From Adiantum capillus-veneris (Eukaryota > Streptophyta > Polypodiopsida > Polypodiales > Pteridaceae): a stretch of DNA of 60,000 nucleotides. This document shows, one piece after another, positions 44,647 through 54,975 of the stretch (position 1 is the first letter of the stretch; the number at the start of each line of letters is the position of its first letter). Below the pieces are notes generated by a model. That model did not search any database, had not been told where the DNA came from, and worked only from the letters and a program-made list of their open reading frames with translations. Made by a program: the position numbers and the translations under genes. The stretch spans positions 65,370,248 through 65,430,247 of the forward strand of contig CM043944.1 in NCBI GenBank assembly GCA_014529385.2, in the 5' to 3' direction.

Positions 44647-46580
44647 TGAGAGGCGGAAGTGAAAAATAGACCCGTTGGCATCTACACCAAGACTATGCAC
44701 AATGGCCTCATCATGGGGGATACACAATAGGGGCACCACCTAGCAAGATATGCGGCTAGGACGCATACATATACACAATGAAGCATGCCATGGAAAACAA
44801 TTTCAAGATCCACGCCCAAATGTGGAATGGGGTGGTCGGAGAATAAGGTGAGAGGAGTGGTGAATGAGTGAGAATGGGCTTGCTACTCATTCATGTTAGT
44901 AAGGAAGATAATGAGGTAGGGAAAACTTGCGAGTATGCTCACTTATCATACAAGAGGTGGCGAATCCGCACACCTCAAGATGGAAGTAGCAAGATGATAG
45001 GAATATGAGAGGGAGAGAGAGAGTGTGTGTGTATGGTGGCGAATCCGCACACCTTTACATAAGCAAAAAAAAAAGGCAAGGAACAAGCATATACCATACT
45101 CACAATGAGATGTATCCAAAGCGACACAAAGTATGGCACCAAGATGGAGTGTGTTGATTGCTTGCAAAAGATGAATACAATAGGTAGCGTATGGCAGGAA
45201 AATGAGAAGGGGACAAGATCGTAGGAGGCATAATGGAGAGATAGGAGTTGATGGCAAGGAATATCATGAGTGTGTCCACCCTTCTTCTTCTTGAAATTGT
45301 GCCTTCAACCCTTAATTACAAGTGGTGTGGAGGTGTGGTGCTCATTTTTTGTGCATGGTGATGGTGTTGTGATTATGTGATTAGGGTTCATGCTACAAGC
45401 ATGTAGCACAAGAGTGTGTATGGATAGGTGTGTGTGTGTGTGTGTGTGTGTGTTTTAAGTGAGCTCTCATGGCCTCCTTATATAGGGAAGGAGGGGAGGA
45501 TTTAGCAATATTTCTATTTGAGGTGAGTGTCCCACTCTGGTGACTAGGAAAATGGGGTGCATGTGACTATGGCTCCCATCTTGTCTCCTCATTATTTAAA
45601 ATACCAGAGTCAATAGAGAGAGAAGATGAGAGAATGTGGGTAGGATGTAGAGGATAGGAGATATTTACAATAGTCTAGCTTTGGCTAGACATAAGCTTAT
45701 TAGGGAGAGAAGAGAGAGGTAAGAAATTTACAAGAGAGATTGTCAAAGGTGGATAGTTGTTGATGAGGATGGATCCTCCCAAAATGGTGATAGAATCACT
45801 CTAGACTTGCCAAGACCTCATTAAAAGAGCCTTGTCTCTTGTAATCATGCTTGAAGACTTGTAGAACCATAGCCATTCTAAAGGGAAGAAAACTAGGGAT
45901 GGCCTGTGTCACCATTACATGAGAAAACTGGGGTCCACTACAAAAATCATAGCTCCGCGTTCATAACTCCAAAAATTTTGAAACACTTTGAGCTAAAAGT
46001 TGAGATCACGAGCTGCATCTTTCATGTTGAACGCTCCTTCAGATTCGGGATTCTTCTTTACTTAAAAATTCAGCCAAATAATGTATTATTTGTGGCTGCA
46101 AAAGTCTTTTGGTGGTCCCCTTTGAGTGGACTTCTCTCTTGCCTTCAAGTGTAAGCTCCTTCATGTGTATGAAAACATGACCTAGAGTTTTGAAAAGATT
46201 GGCAATCATCTAGATGGAGGTATTATTGAAATTTGAAAGTGGGGTTGAGGTTTGAAAATGAAAACTAGTGAATAAAATATTTGGTAGGGTGGAATAATAT
46301 ATATACATGAAAAATACATTAGAAAATACTAAACTATATAATGTAATTTAGAATATATATATTTAATATTTAAGGTCAAATTAAAGAGATATCAACAAAG
46401 AAAGCTTACTTATTTATGCTACATCGTGATTGATTAGCATAAGTCTTATTTATTTAATAAAGGCTAAAACGTTTGTGAAAAAGGAAGAAAAAAATCAAAA
46501 GTAACTTATATAATAGGAAATATTTTGGTAAAAGGGCAAAAATATATGGGGGGTTCCCATGCATGGAAAAGCTTGCCTCA
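44647..46580 (-). repeat. 3' LTR of E2 (1934 bp)
   Basis: On the minus strand TGAGGCAAGC to GCCTCTCA. It contains the paired GTGTGCGGATTCGCC motif at 44955-44976 and 45032-45054, a (GT)n run near 45428 and AT-rich parts. The (GT)n run is two bases longer than in the partner. Confidence 0.93.
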
Positions 46581-46594
46581 TTAGCCCTCCCCCT
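46581..46594 (-). other. Polypurine tract of E2
   Basis: Minus strand TAGGGGGAGGGCTAA abuts the LTR start TGAGGC and matches the E1 tract. Confidence 0.85.
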
Positions 46595-47341
46595 AAGGCT
46601 AGAGGTATTCATGCCTCTAGCTTTGTACTTGAGCATGTTGAAATAGAGTAGGATTTCTCCTTGGTGGCTGGTAGATCCTTGTAGGGAATAATGGATTCCT
46701 TGGAAGCATGAGGCTCCCCAACGTTCTTTCCGGTGTCCACCTGGGTCCCACACTAAGAGTAAATCCATTGTGTGTAATAATGCCTTCTTCAGAATATCAC
46801 ACTTATAAGGATTCTTGAGTCCACAAGCTGCACAAGAATTAACTCTTGCATAAGTGATAGAAGGTATGGAAAGAACTTGATCAGTCCTTGAAAGTATTCC
46901 AAAGCGGCATCATGCATAGCTTCCTCGTCTAGACACATAGCCTAAAGGGATTTAGAAACCATAATCCTCATATCTTGCTTGTTGTCCTTCTTCATGCCAA
47001 ATTGATAGAGACCTTTTGCCCACATGGATAGATTGCATGGTTGATGCCTGTTGCACAAGAGATCCCACCATGTACAAAAGATAAACTGCAAACCACATTT
47101 TGAAAAATGACTCCATGTTACCACTGGTATGAAAAACCATTCTTCCTTGATTGGTGTGTCCCAGATTGATTCCACTAGTTGTTGATGTCAATTCTTCCAC
47201 TCTTGTCGCAACCCAACATAAAGAGCTTCCCAAATTAATGTTACACACAATGTTTACAATTAGAAAGGAAAACCTAAAGTGCCAGTAGACCTCAATTGCA
47301 TTTCTTTGCATGAGTCTTTCTCTAGAAAGGACTTTCCAAGT
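46595..47341 (-). other. E2 filler where pol should be
   Basis: About 750 bases lie between the end of the gag-protease block and the polypurine tract. The last 40 bases align with the end of E1 pol (AGAGGCATGAATACCTCTAG against AGAGACATGAATGCCTCTAG). The rest has minus-strand open frames (46952-47350, 132 codons; 46454-46768) with no motif I recognise and no similarity to E1 pol by eye. It may be foreign sequence picked up when pol was lost. Confidence 0.5.
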
Positions 47342-49272
47342 GGTCGTCAATATAACTTTTGGTCATCTTCCACCAATCTCGTGCCATAGGGGTAGTTGAA
47401 GTGTCTTCACCACTTTCACCTGTGGTTGCAAATTTGAAAGTTCCACCTTGTTGTGGTTGAATGTGAGGCCCATTACCTCAATGGATCTATCACTTCCTTC
47501 ACTCCCTGCTGACTCCTCCTCTAAAGTGGTTGAAGAGTCACCACTAGAAAACTCATCCATAGAGGTTTCTAGATCCATGTCGCATTGCCGACCTATCTTC
47601 ATGTCATAAAGTATTGGCTTCCCTTTGGCATCTTTCATTTGGATTATGCCGGTGTCCCAGTCCTGCTTAGCTCTCATAGCCATAAGCCAAGGCCTCCCTA
47701 GAATGATAGGATAGCCCTCCCCTTTGTGTGGCATGACAAAGATGTCCACATCTACCTCGGTGTTGAATGCCTTTATCCTAACTGCATTTATGACACCAAC
47801 ACATTGAACTTTTAAATTATTTGCCATTTTGGCTCGGCATGGTGCCGGCCGACTCACCTCTAAACCCAAACGGTGCATCATTTTTTCACTCATGATGCAT
47901 AGTTGTGCGCCACCATCGATGTAGATATTGGAGATGTGTTGCCCTTTGATGTAAGCCTCCATCACTGGTAGTATGTCATCTAGATTCCTCCCAGAGATAG
48001 CCCCAGCTATCTCTGGCTTTGGTCGTCTCGTGCTAACCATCTTTTTCCATTGTCTCCTCACCCTAAGTGCTAGGTGGAGTAACTGGGGCCAGGTGATTTT
48101 TGGGCCCTGCACAGAATCATCTTGAACCAAATCATATGGTTTAGAACATTCACCCAAAGAGAAATCTACAATGTCAATTTTACGTCGTGACTTGGACGGC
48201 TTTTTGCTAGATTCCCCTTTAGTCTTCATCTTTTCTTCCTTTTGGGAAGATTCACCATGCCTAGCGCGTTTTACCCCTATGAAATCTACTCCTTTAAACT
48301 TGGTCTTACCTTTTGCTACTCCCTTGATATCCTCCTCCACTTTCTCCTTTTCTTTACCTTCAAGACTGATGATGCTTACTGTTTGATTGCCAACTAGTGG
48401 TGGGGGTAAGGGTGGAATCAGAGGTTGTGGTGGTGGTGGTGGTTGTGGTTGAATGGGTGGTTGTAGGATTTGCATGGGTGGTGCTTGTTGTGGTGCCCTT
48501 GGTGGTGGTGTTCTTGATCTCGGTGGTGAAACCTCGTTTTGCCTGGCTCCTCTGTTGAAATTCTGCCTCCTTGGGTGTGGACAGTAGTACATGCCATGAC
48601 CATCCTCCCCACAATTGTAGCAGTGGTATTCTTGGTTTTGCCTTCATTGTCCTCTCCCTTGCTCTTGGTTGCGATTGTGTCCATGCCCTTGTTGTATTAA
48701 ATGGACTGAGAGATTCTCAAGTTGATTGGTGATTCGATTGAGCAGGTCTTGCTGATCTTCAATTGGTTCTTGTGGTTGAATCCTCTGGACGGCTGTTGTA
48801 GGTGGTGCTAGAGGTGGTCGGGTCCTAACGGCTTCCTCTCCATCGATATTCCTAGCTTGTAGGCGCAACTTCTTGTCTTTAAGGCGGGCCACTTCAACTG
48901 CTAGCTCATACGTAGCAGGAAACCTTCCCTTCACCTTCTCTTTAAGAGTTGGCCATAACCCAGCCACAAACTGATCCTTCTTTAGGAAATCAGGTGTCCC
49001 CTCATCCTCTCTTAGCGATGCAACCCATCGCCCCCATAAATCTACAAACTTTGATTCATATGATGCATATTCCAGCATACTGCCCTGCTTCAACTCTGTC
49101 AACAATTGCCATAGCTTTTCTGATGTTGTGCCCTCTCCAAAACGCTTGACAAAGGCTGCTCTTAATAAGGCCCACCGTTCCTTGGTTGCTTGTGCCAAGG
49201 CATTCTACCATGATCTTGCCTCCACCTTCATTAGAAGTGGGAAGATGTGCAAGCGCGAAGCATCATCATAAG
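47342..49272 (-). pseudogene. gag: E2 gag-protease, tandem copy 1 (keeps the zinc knuckle)
   Basis: Gag open from 49198 (AQATKERWALLRAAFVKRF) to TGA at 48646-48644; a TAG just upstream of 49198 replaces the Tyr of RSWYNAL. Directly after TGA the frame encodes the zinc knuckle CYNCGEDGHGMYYC (about 48622-48581). It continues open from 48592 to 47363 with a Pro-rich spacer, KKMVSTRRPK, protease IDGGAQLCIMSE and LGRPWLMAM, and an acidic Ser/Glu tail. RT is absent. Block ends at 47342 and 49272 coincide with the start of the second copy. Confidence 0.88.
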
Positions 49273-51226
49273 GGTCGTCAATATAACTTTTGGTCATCTT
49301 CCACCAATCTCGTGCCATAGGGGTAGTTGAAGTGTCTTCACCACTTTCACCTGTGGTTGCAAATTTGAAAGTTCCACCTTGTTGTGGTTGAATGTGAGGC
49401 CCATTACCTCAATGGATCTATCACTTTCTTCACTCCCTGCTGACTCCTCCTCTAAAGTGGTTGAAGAGTCACCACTAGAAAACTCATCCATAGAGGTTTC
49501 TAGATCCATGTCGCATTGCCGACCTATCTTCATGTCATAAAGTATTGGCTTCCCTTTGGCATCTTTCATTTGGATTATGCCGGTGTCCCAGTCCTGCTTA
49601 GCTCTCATAGCCATAAGCCAAGGCCTCCCTAGAATGATAGGATAGCCCTCCCCTTTGTGTGGCATGACAAAGATGTCCACATCTACCTCGGTGTTGAATG
49701 CCTTTATCCTAACTGCATTTATGACACCAACACATTGAACTTTTAAATTATTTGCCATTTTGGCTCGGCATGGTGCCGGCCGACTCACCTCTAAACCCAA
49801 ACGGTGCATCATTTTTTCACTCATGATGCATAGTTGTGCGCCACCATCGATGTAGATATTGGAGATGTGTTGCCCTTTGATGTAAGCCTCCATCACTGGT
49901 AGTATGTCATCTAGATTCCTCCCAGAGATAGCCCCAGCTATCTCTGGCTTTGGTCGTCTCGTGCTAACCATCTTTTTCCATTGTCTCCTCACCCTAAGTG
50001 CTAGGTGGAGTAACTGGGGCCAGGTGATTTTTGGGCCCTGCACAGAATCATCTTGAACCAAATCATATGGTTTAGAACATTCACCCAAAGAGAAATCTAC
50101 AATGTCAATTTTACGTCGTGACTTGGACGGCTTTTTGCTAGATTCCCCTTTAGTCTTCATCTTTTCTTCCTTTTGGGAAGATTCACCATGCCTAGCGCGT
50201 TTTACCCCTATGAAATCTACTCCTTTAAACTTGGTCTTACCTTTTGCTACTCCCTTGATATCCTCCTCCACTTTCTCCTTTTCTTTACCTTCAAGACTGA
50301 TGATGCTTACTGTTTGATTGCCAACTAGTGGTGGGGGTAAGGGTGGAATCAGAGGTTGTGGTGGTGGTGGTGGTTGTGGTTGAATGGGTGGTTGTAGGAT
50401 TTGCATGGGTGGTGCTTGTTGTGGTGCCCTCGGTGGTGGTGTTCTTGATCTCGGTGGTGAAACCTCGTTTTGCCTGGCTCCTCTGTTGAAATTCTGCCTC
50501 CTTCGGTCCTCTCCCTTGCTCTTGGTTGCGATTGTGTCCATGCCCTTGTTGTATTAAATGGACTGAGAGATTCTCAAGTTGATTGGTGATTCGATTGAGC
50601 AGGTCTTGCTGATCTTCAATTGGTTCTTGTGGTTGAATCCTCTGGACGGCTGTTGTAGGTGGTGCTAGAGGTGGTCGGGTCCTAACGGCTTCCTCTCCAT
50701 CGATATTCCTAGCTTGTAGGCGCAACTTCTTGTCTTTAAGGCGGGCCACTTCAACTGCTAGCTCATACCTAGCAGGAAACCTTCCCTTCACCTTCTCTTT
50801 AAGAGTTGGCCATAACCCAGCCACAAACTGATCCTTCTTTAGGAAATCAGGTGTCCCCTCATCCTCTCTTAGCGATGCAACCCATCGCCCCCATAAATCT
50901 ACAAACTTTGATTCATATGATGCATATTCCAGCATACTGCCCTGCTTCAACTCTGTCAACAATTGCCATAGCTTTTCTGATGTTGTGCCCTCTCCAAAAC
51001 ACTTGACAAAGGCTGCTCTTAATAAGGCCCACCGTTCCTTGGTTGCTTGTGCCAAGGCATTCTACCATGATCTTGCCTCCACCTTCATTAGAAGTGGGAA
51101 GATGTGCAAGCGCGAAGCATCATCATCTCTCGCAGAGATGACACATGCTATTTCCAAGTTGTCTAGAAAGTCTACAGCATCCTCACCCACCTTACCAGTA
51201 AAGGTTGGAAATGCTCCACTTGCCAT
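49273..51226 (-). pseudogene. gag: E2 gag-protease, tandem copy 2 with true gag start (zinc knuckle deleted)
   Basis: ATG at 51226 begins Met-Ala-Ser-Gly-Ala-Phe-Pro-Thr-Phe, matching E1. Copy 2 aligns with copy 1 at a constant offset of 1931 from its left end, then 1857 beyond a 74-bp net deletion: bases corresponding to 48573-48648 are replaced by CG near 50504. The lost bases are exactly the TGA codon and the zinc knuckle. The deletion shifts frame: gag reads on as 51055-50291, and the protease frame is open as 50541-49294. A TAG before 51055 is shared with copy 1. Other differences between copies are only about four. Confidence 0.88.
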
Positions 51227-51556
51227 TGTGAGAGTGAGAAAATTAACTCGACTTAGAAATTTTTTTTTTAAAAAAAAAATAGAGATTCAATACATGGGTG
51301 CTCGGTAGATGGAAAACATACTATACAAGGATGAAAATAACTACATCAAAAGACACTTCATGATTAATCATAGGGAGGATAAAGGGTAGAGAAGAGGTGT
51401 TTATCTCTTGCAGTCGTTCTCTACCAAACATGGTTGTAATGATCTGTTGATAAAACATCTTGCGGTCCAAGATTACTTTGACTGATTGAATTCGTTGTGG
51501 TGTATAAGTTTGGTTCCTTGAAAAAGGCTGATGCGCTGGGTCCATCACATGATAAT

Positions 51557-52009
51557 TCAGAAAGGCTCTCTCCTTCGTGGTGGAAGGTTATAGTCGGAGG
51601 TGTAGAGCTGTTGGTAGTCGAGGTCAAATTTATAGTACCACAGGACAAGGTTGTCTTCGTCTTCTACCTCTAGGACTGACCCTCTAGCAAGATCTTGGAA
51701 AAGCTTGAACTCTCTCTCTTTGAGCAACTTCACTTTCCTGCAAGATAGAGTGCCATCTAGTGTATACACAGGTGTGATGAGGTAGGTGGTGAGTCTTACC
51801 ACTTGTATTAATCCAAGTTGGATGGATACATAGCAAGCTGTAAAGTCGTCATCATAACCTTGATTCACAAGCAACACCCCTTGAAGGTGGAGGGTCTTGT
51901 CTTTTCGCCAAGCAAAACCTGTGTCAAAGACCTTGTCAATGACAAGCTCCGCCACTTTACTCGGTAGACGACGTAGAATCCATGCTGTTGTTTCTAGTTC
52001 CTGGCTCAT
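51557..52009 (-). CDS. E2 leader ORF C (150 codons)
   Basis: Open frame between the leader ORFs and gag, starting MSQELETTAWILRRLPSKVAE, passing LHLQGVLLVNQGYDDDFTACYVS and ending LPPRRREPF. It starts inside ORF B in another frame. No family recognised. It could be the third part of one ancestral leader protein broken by frameshifts, or a separate product. About 330 bases then lead to gag ATG 51226 and include an A/T-run at 51261-51283. Confidence 0.45.
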   Translation of the reverse strand: MSQELETTAWILRRLPSKVAELVIDKVFDTGFAWRKDKTLHLQGVLLVNQGYDDDFTACYVSIQLGLIQVVRLTTYLITPVYTLDGTLSCRKVKLLKEREFKLFQDLARGSVLEVEDEDNLVLWYYKFDLDYQQLYTSDYNLPPRRREPF

Positions 52010-52403
52010 GAGATGAGAGTGAGGTATAGAAAGACTTTGGAGGATTTACCCTTTTGTTTTGGAGACAAGGTGATTGTCGGCGCTGGAAAACCCTTGAATC
52101 TTTTGGTGCAAGGGATAAGGAGGGACCACGTGTTCGTAGTAGCTTCCTCAAGTTGTGAAGGCTTGTTGTGGACGTAGGTGGAATAGGTGGCAAAGATGTG
52201 GACGTAGATGTAGAGAAGCCTGGTGCTACTTGAAAGCCTACTGATGTGAGAACGCGTGTGCGGATGTCGAGGGAGAAAATGATGGCCTTTTCTTCACTTT
52301 GGGTTGCACTCATGTCGAAGGTGCGGTTTCTGGCTACAATGTGAGCATGATGCAGCTTGTGCCTTGCTTTTACGCTTGCGGGGATGACAAGAAATGTAAA
52401 CAA
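51957..52403 (-). CDS. E2 leader ORF B (MSAT...FQVAP)
   Basis: 148 open codons; an internal Met begins MSATQSEEKAI, then SVGFQVAPGFSTSTSTSLPP, a Ser/Thr/Pro-rich middle and a basic part. E1 has MSAT at 46 and SFQVAP in 81-305 at about the same distance from gag and in the same order, so this coding stretch is conserved between two family members. It overlaps ORF A in another frame. Function unknown. Confidence 0.5.
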   Translation of the reverse strand: MFTFLVIPASVKARHKLHHAHIVARNRTFDMSATQSEEKAIIFSLDIRTRVLTSVGFQVAPGFSTSTSTSLPPIPPTSTTSLHNLRKLLRTRGPSLSLAPKDSRVFQRRQSPCLQNKRVNPPKSFYTSLSSHEPGTRNNSMDSTSSTE

Positions 52404-52551
52404 TCTGAGTAGGGAAAGAGGGTCTTACCACTTCTTCTATGCTAACAATACAACACCCTGGCAAGAGTGTCTTGATGACTTGTGTCAAACCTGCTTGAAG
52501 CTCCTCCTCTTCAGTGGTCCAATTAGAGAATTCAAGAAGCCACTCGTCCAT
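52294..52551 (-). CDS. E2 leader ORF A: small protein with a zinc knuckle
   Basis: 85 codons beginning about 70 bases after the 5' LTR, hence the first ORF of the predicted transcript. It has an acidic start (TTEEEELQAG), a basic segment HPRKRKSK (residues 56-63) and a perfect CX2CX4HX4C zinc knuckle with Cys69, Cys72, His77 and Cys82, ending three codons later. Such knuckles bind nucleic acid. Retrotransposon gag has its own knuckle downstream, so this is an additional one. E1 keeps a matching basic segment at its left edge but not the knuckle. The window cuts E1 before its start. Confidence 0.55.
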   Translation of the reverse strand: MDEWLLEFSNWTTEEEELQAGLTQVIKTLLPGCCIVSIEEVVRPSFPTQIVYISCHPRKRKSKAQAASCSHCSQKPHLRHECNPK

Positions 52552-52620
52552 GAAGAGAAGTAAACATGTCAGCCTTGTAAACTGAAGGTTTTAAGAGCCC
52601 TCCTCAGTGGCGGCAGCAAA

Positions 52621-54552
52621 TGAGAGGCGGAAGTGAAAAATAGACCCGGTGGGCTCTACACCAATACTATGCACAATGGCCTCATCATGGGGGATACACA
52701 ATAGGGGCACCACCTAGCAAGATATGCGGCTATGACGCATACATATACACAATGAAGCATGCCATGGAAAACAATTTCAAGATCCACGCCCAAATGTGGA
52801 ATGGGGTGGTCGGAGAATAAGGTGAGAGGAGTGGTGAATGAGTGAGAATGGGCTTGCTACTCGTTCATGTTAGTAAGGAAGATAATGCGGTAGGGAAAAC
52901 TTGCGAGTATGCTCACTTATCATACAAGAGGTGGCGAATCCGCACACCTCAAGATGGAAGTAGCAAGATGATAGGAATATGAGAGGGAGAGAGAGAGTGT
53001 GTGTGTATGGTGGCGAATCCGCACACCTTTACATAAGCAAAAAAAAAAGGCAAGGAACAAGCATATACCATACTCACAATGAGATGTATCCAAAGCGACA
53101 CAAAGTATGGCACCAAGATGGAGTGTGTTGATTGCTTGCAAAAGATGAATACAATAGGTAGCGTATGGCAGGAAAATGAGAAGGGGGCAAGATCGTAGGA
53201 GGCATAATGGAGAGATTGGAGTTGATGGCGAGGAGTATCATGAGTGTGTCCACCCTTCTTCTTCTTGAAATTGTGCCTTCAACCCTTAATTACAAGTGGT
53301 GTGGAGGTGTGGTGCTCATTTTTTGTGCATGGTGATGGTGTTGTGATTATGTGATTAGGGTTCATGCTACAAGCATGTAGCACAAGAGTGTGTATGGATA
53401 GGTGTGTGTGTGTGTGTGTGTGTGTTTTAAGTGAGCTCTCATGGCCTCCTTTCATAGGGAAGGAGGGGAGGATTTAGCAATATTTCTATTTGAGGTGAGT
53501 GTCCCACTTTGGTGACTAGGAAAATGGGGTGCATGTGACTGTGGCTCCCATCTTGTCTCCTCATTATTTAAAATTCCAGAGTCAATAGAGAGAGAAGATG
53601 AGAGAATGTGGGTAGGATGTAGAGGATAGGAGATATTTACAATAGTCTAGCTTTGGCTAGACATAAGCTTATTAGGGAGAGAAGAGAGAGGTAAGAAATT
53701 TACAAGAGAGATTGTCAAAGGTGGATAGTTGTTGATGAGGATGGATCCTCCAAAAATGGTGATAGAATCACTCTAGACTTGCCAAGACCTCATTAAAAGA
53801 GCCTTGTCTCTTGTAATCATGCTTGAAGACTTGTAGAACCATAGCCATTCTAGAGGGAAGAAAACTAGGGATGGACTGTGTCACCATTACATGAGAAAAA
53901 TGGGGTCCACTACAAAAATCATAGCTCCGCGTTCATAACTCCAAAAATTTTGAAAAACTTTGAGCTAAAAGTTGAGATCACGAGCTACATCTTTCATGTT
54001 TAACGCTCCTTCAGATTCGGGGTTCTTCTTTACTTAAAAATTCAGCCAAATAATGTATTATTTGTGGCTGCAAAAGTCTTTTGGTGGTCCCCTTTGAGTG
54101 GACTTCTCTCTTGCCTTCAAGTGTAAGCTCCTTCATGTGTATGAAAACATGACCTAGAGTTTTGAAAAGATTGGCAATCATCTAGATGGAGGTATTATTG
54201 AAATTTGAAAGTGGGGTTGAGGTTTGAAAATGAAAACTAGTGAATAAAATATTTGGTAGGGTGGAATAATATATATACATGAAAAATACATTAGAAAATA
54301 CTAAACTATATAATGTAATTTAGAATATATATATTTAATATTTAAGGTCAAATTAAAAAGATATCAACAAAGAAAGCTTACTTATTTATGCTACATCGTG
54401 ATTGATTAGCATAAGTCTTATTTATTTAATAAATGCTAAAACGTTTGTGAAAAAGGAAGAAAAAAATCAAAAGTAACCTATATAATAGGAAATATTTTGG
54501 TAAAAGGGCAAAAATATATGGGGGGTTCCCATGCATGGAAAAGCTTGCCTCA
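52621..54552 (-). repeat. 5' LTR of E2 (1932 bp)
   Basis: Partner of 44647-46580. Motif pair at 52929-52950 and 53006-53028. On the right it ends CCTCA next to GAAGG, the target bases shared with the next element. Confidence 0.93.
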
Positions 54553-54557
54553 GAAGG

Positions 54558-54749
54558 TGTTGGGGTATAAAGCCCAATGTGGTCGCCCAGGTAAGTGGGC
54601 GGGCCGCCACGTATGTACACATATTCTTTTGTAAAAACCTAATAAGAACTCACTATGCTCTGCACATTACGACAGAGCGAGTTCACCATATCGTCGTGCT
54701 CTTCTTCTCGCACTCTCTCTCACGTCGCACTTCCGCTCGTACTCCTACA
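54558..54749 (+). repeat. 5' LTR of the copia element
   Basis: TGTTGGGGTATAAAG to CTCCTACA, 192 bp. Confidence 0.93.
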
Positions 54750-54751
54750 AC

Positions 54752-54765
54752 TGGTATCAGAGCTC
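54752..54765 (+). other. Primer binding site, initiator Met-tRNA
   Basis: TGGTATCAGAGCTC, two bases after the LTR. Confidence 0.95.
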
Positions 54766-54975
54766 AGATCGAGGCTCGGGGCAGCATTGTAAGAAGCTAG
54801 AGTCACCTGCTCAGATTGGAATGAGATTCGACAGGCAAAGACATGGCCCCAGATCTTGTGGACGAGCCTGAAGGCCATCTGAGGTCGTCTCGGCCACCGT
54901 TCGGCTCCGACAAAGTTCTGCGCAGGCCATTTTCGACTACGTGGTCTAGGAAGGTGCGGATCTGACTCTGCAAAT

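Larger units (their letters stand above)
44647..54552 (-). mobile_element. Non-autonomous Tat-family element E2 with gag only (TR-GAG type)
   Basis: LTRs of about 1.93 kb (44647-46580 and 52621-54552) bound an interior holding leader ORFs and two tandem gag-protease blocks but no reverse transcriptase or integrase. Flanking bases are GAAG on both sides, a 4-bp target duplication supported by the kinase frame staying open across it. I count about 28 substitutions between LTRs (roughly 1.5 percent). Gag, protease, polypurine tract and LTR motifs show it is a relative of E1. The first bases after the 5' LTR, TTTGCTGCCGCCACTGAGGA, only loosely resemble known primer sites. Confidence 0.92.

Noticed and set aside
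44642-54557. A 5-bp target duplication for E2
   Set aside because: Flanking five-mers are AGAAG and GAAGG; only GAAG matches, and the 4-bp version is the one that keeps the kinase frame open.
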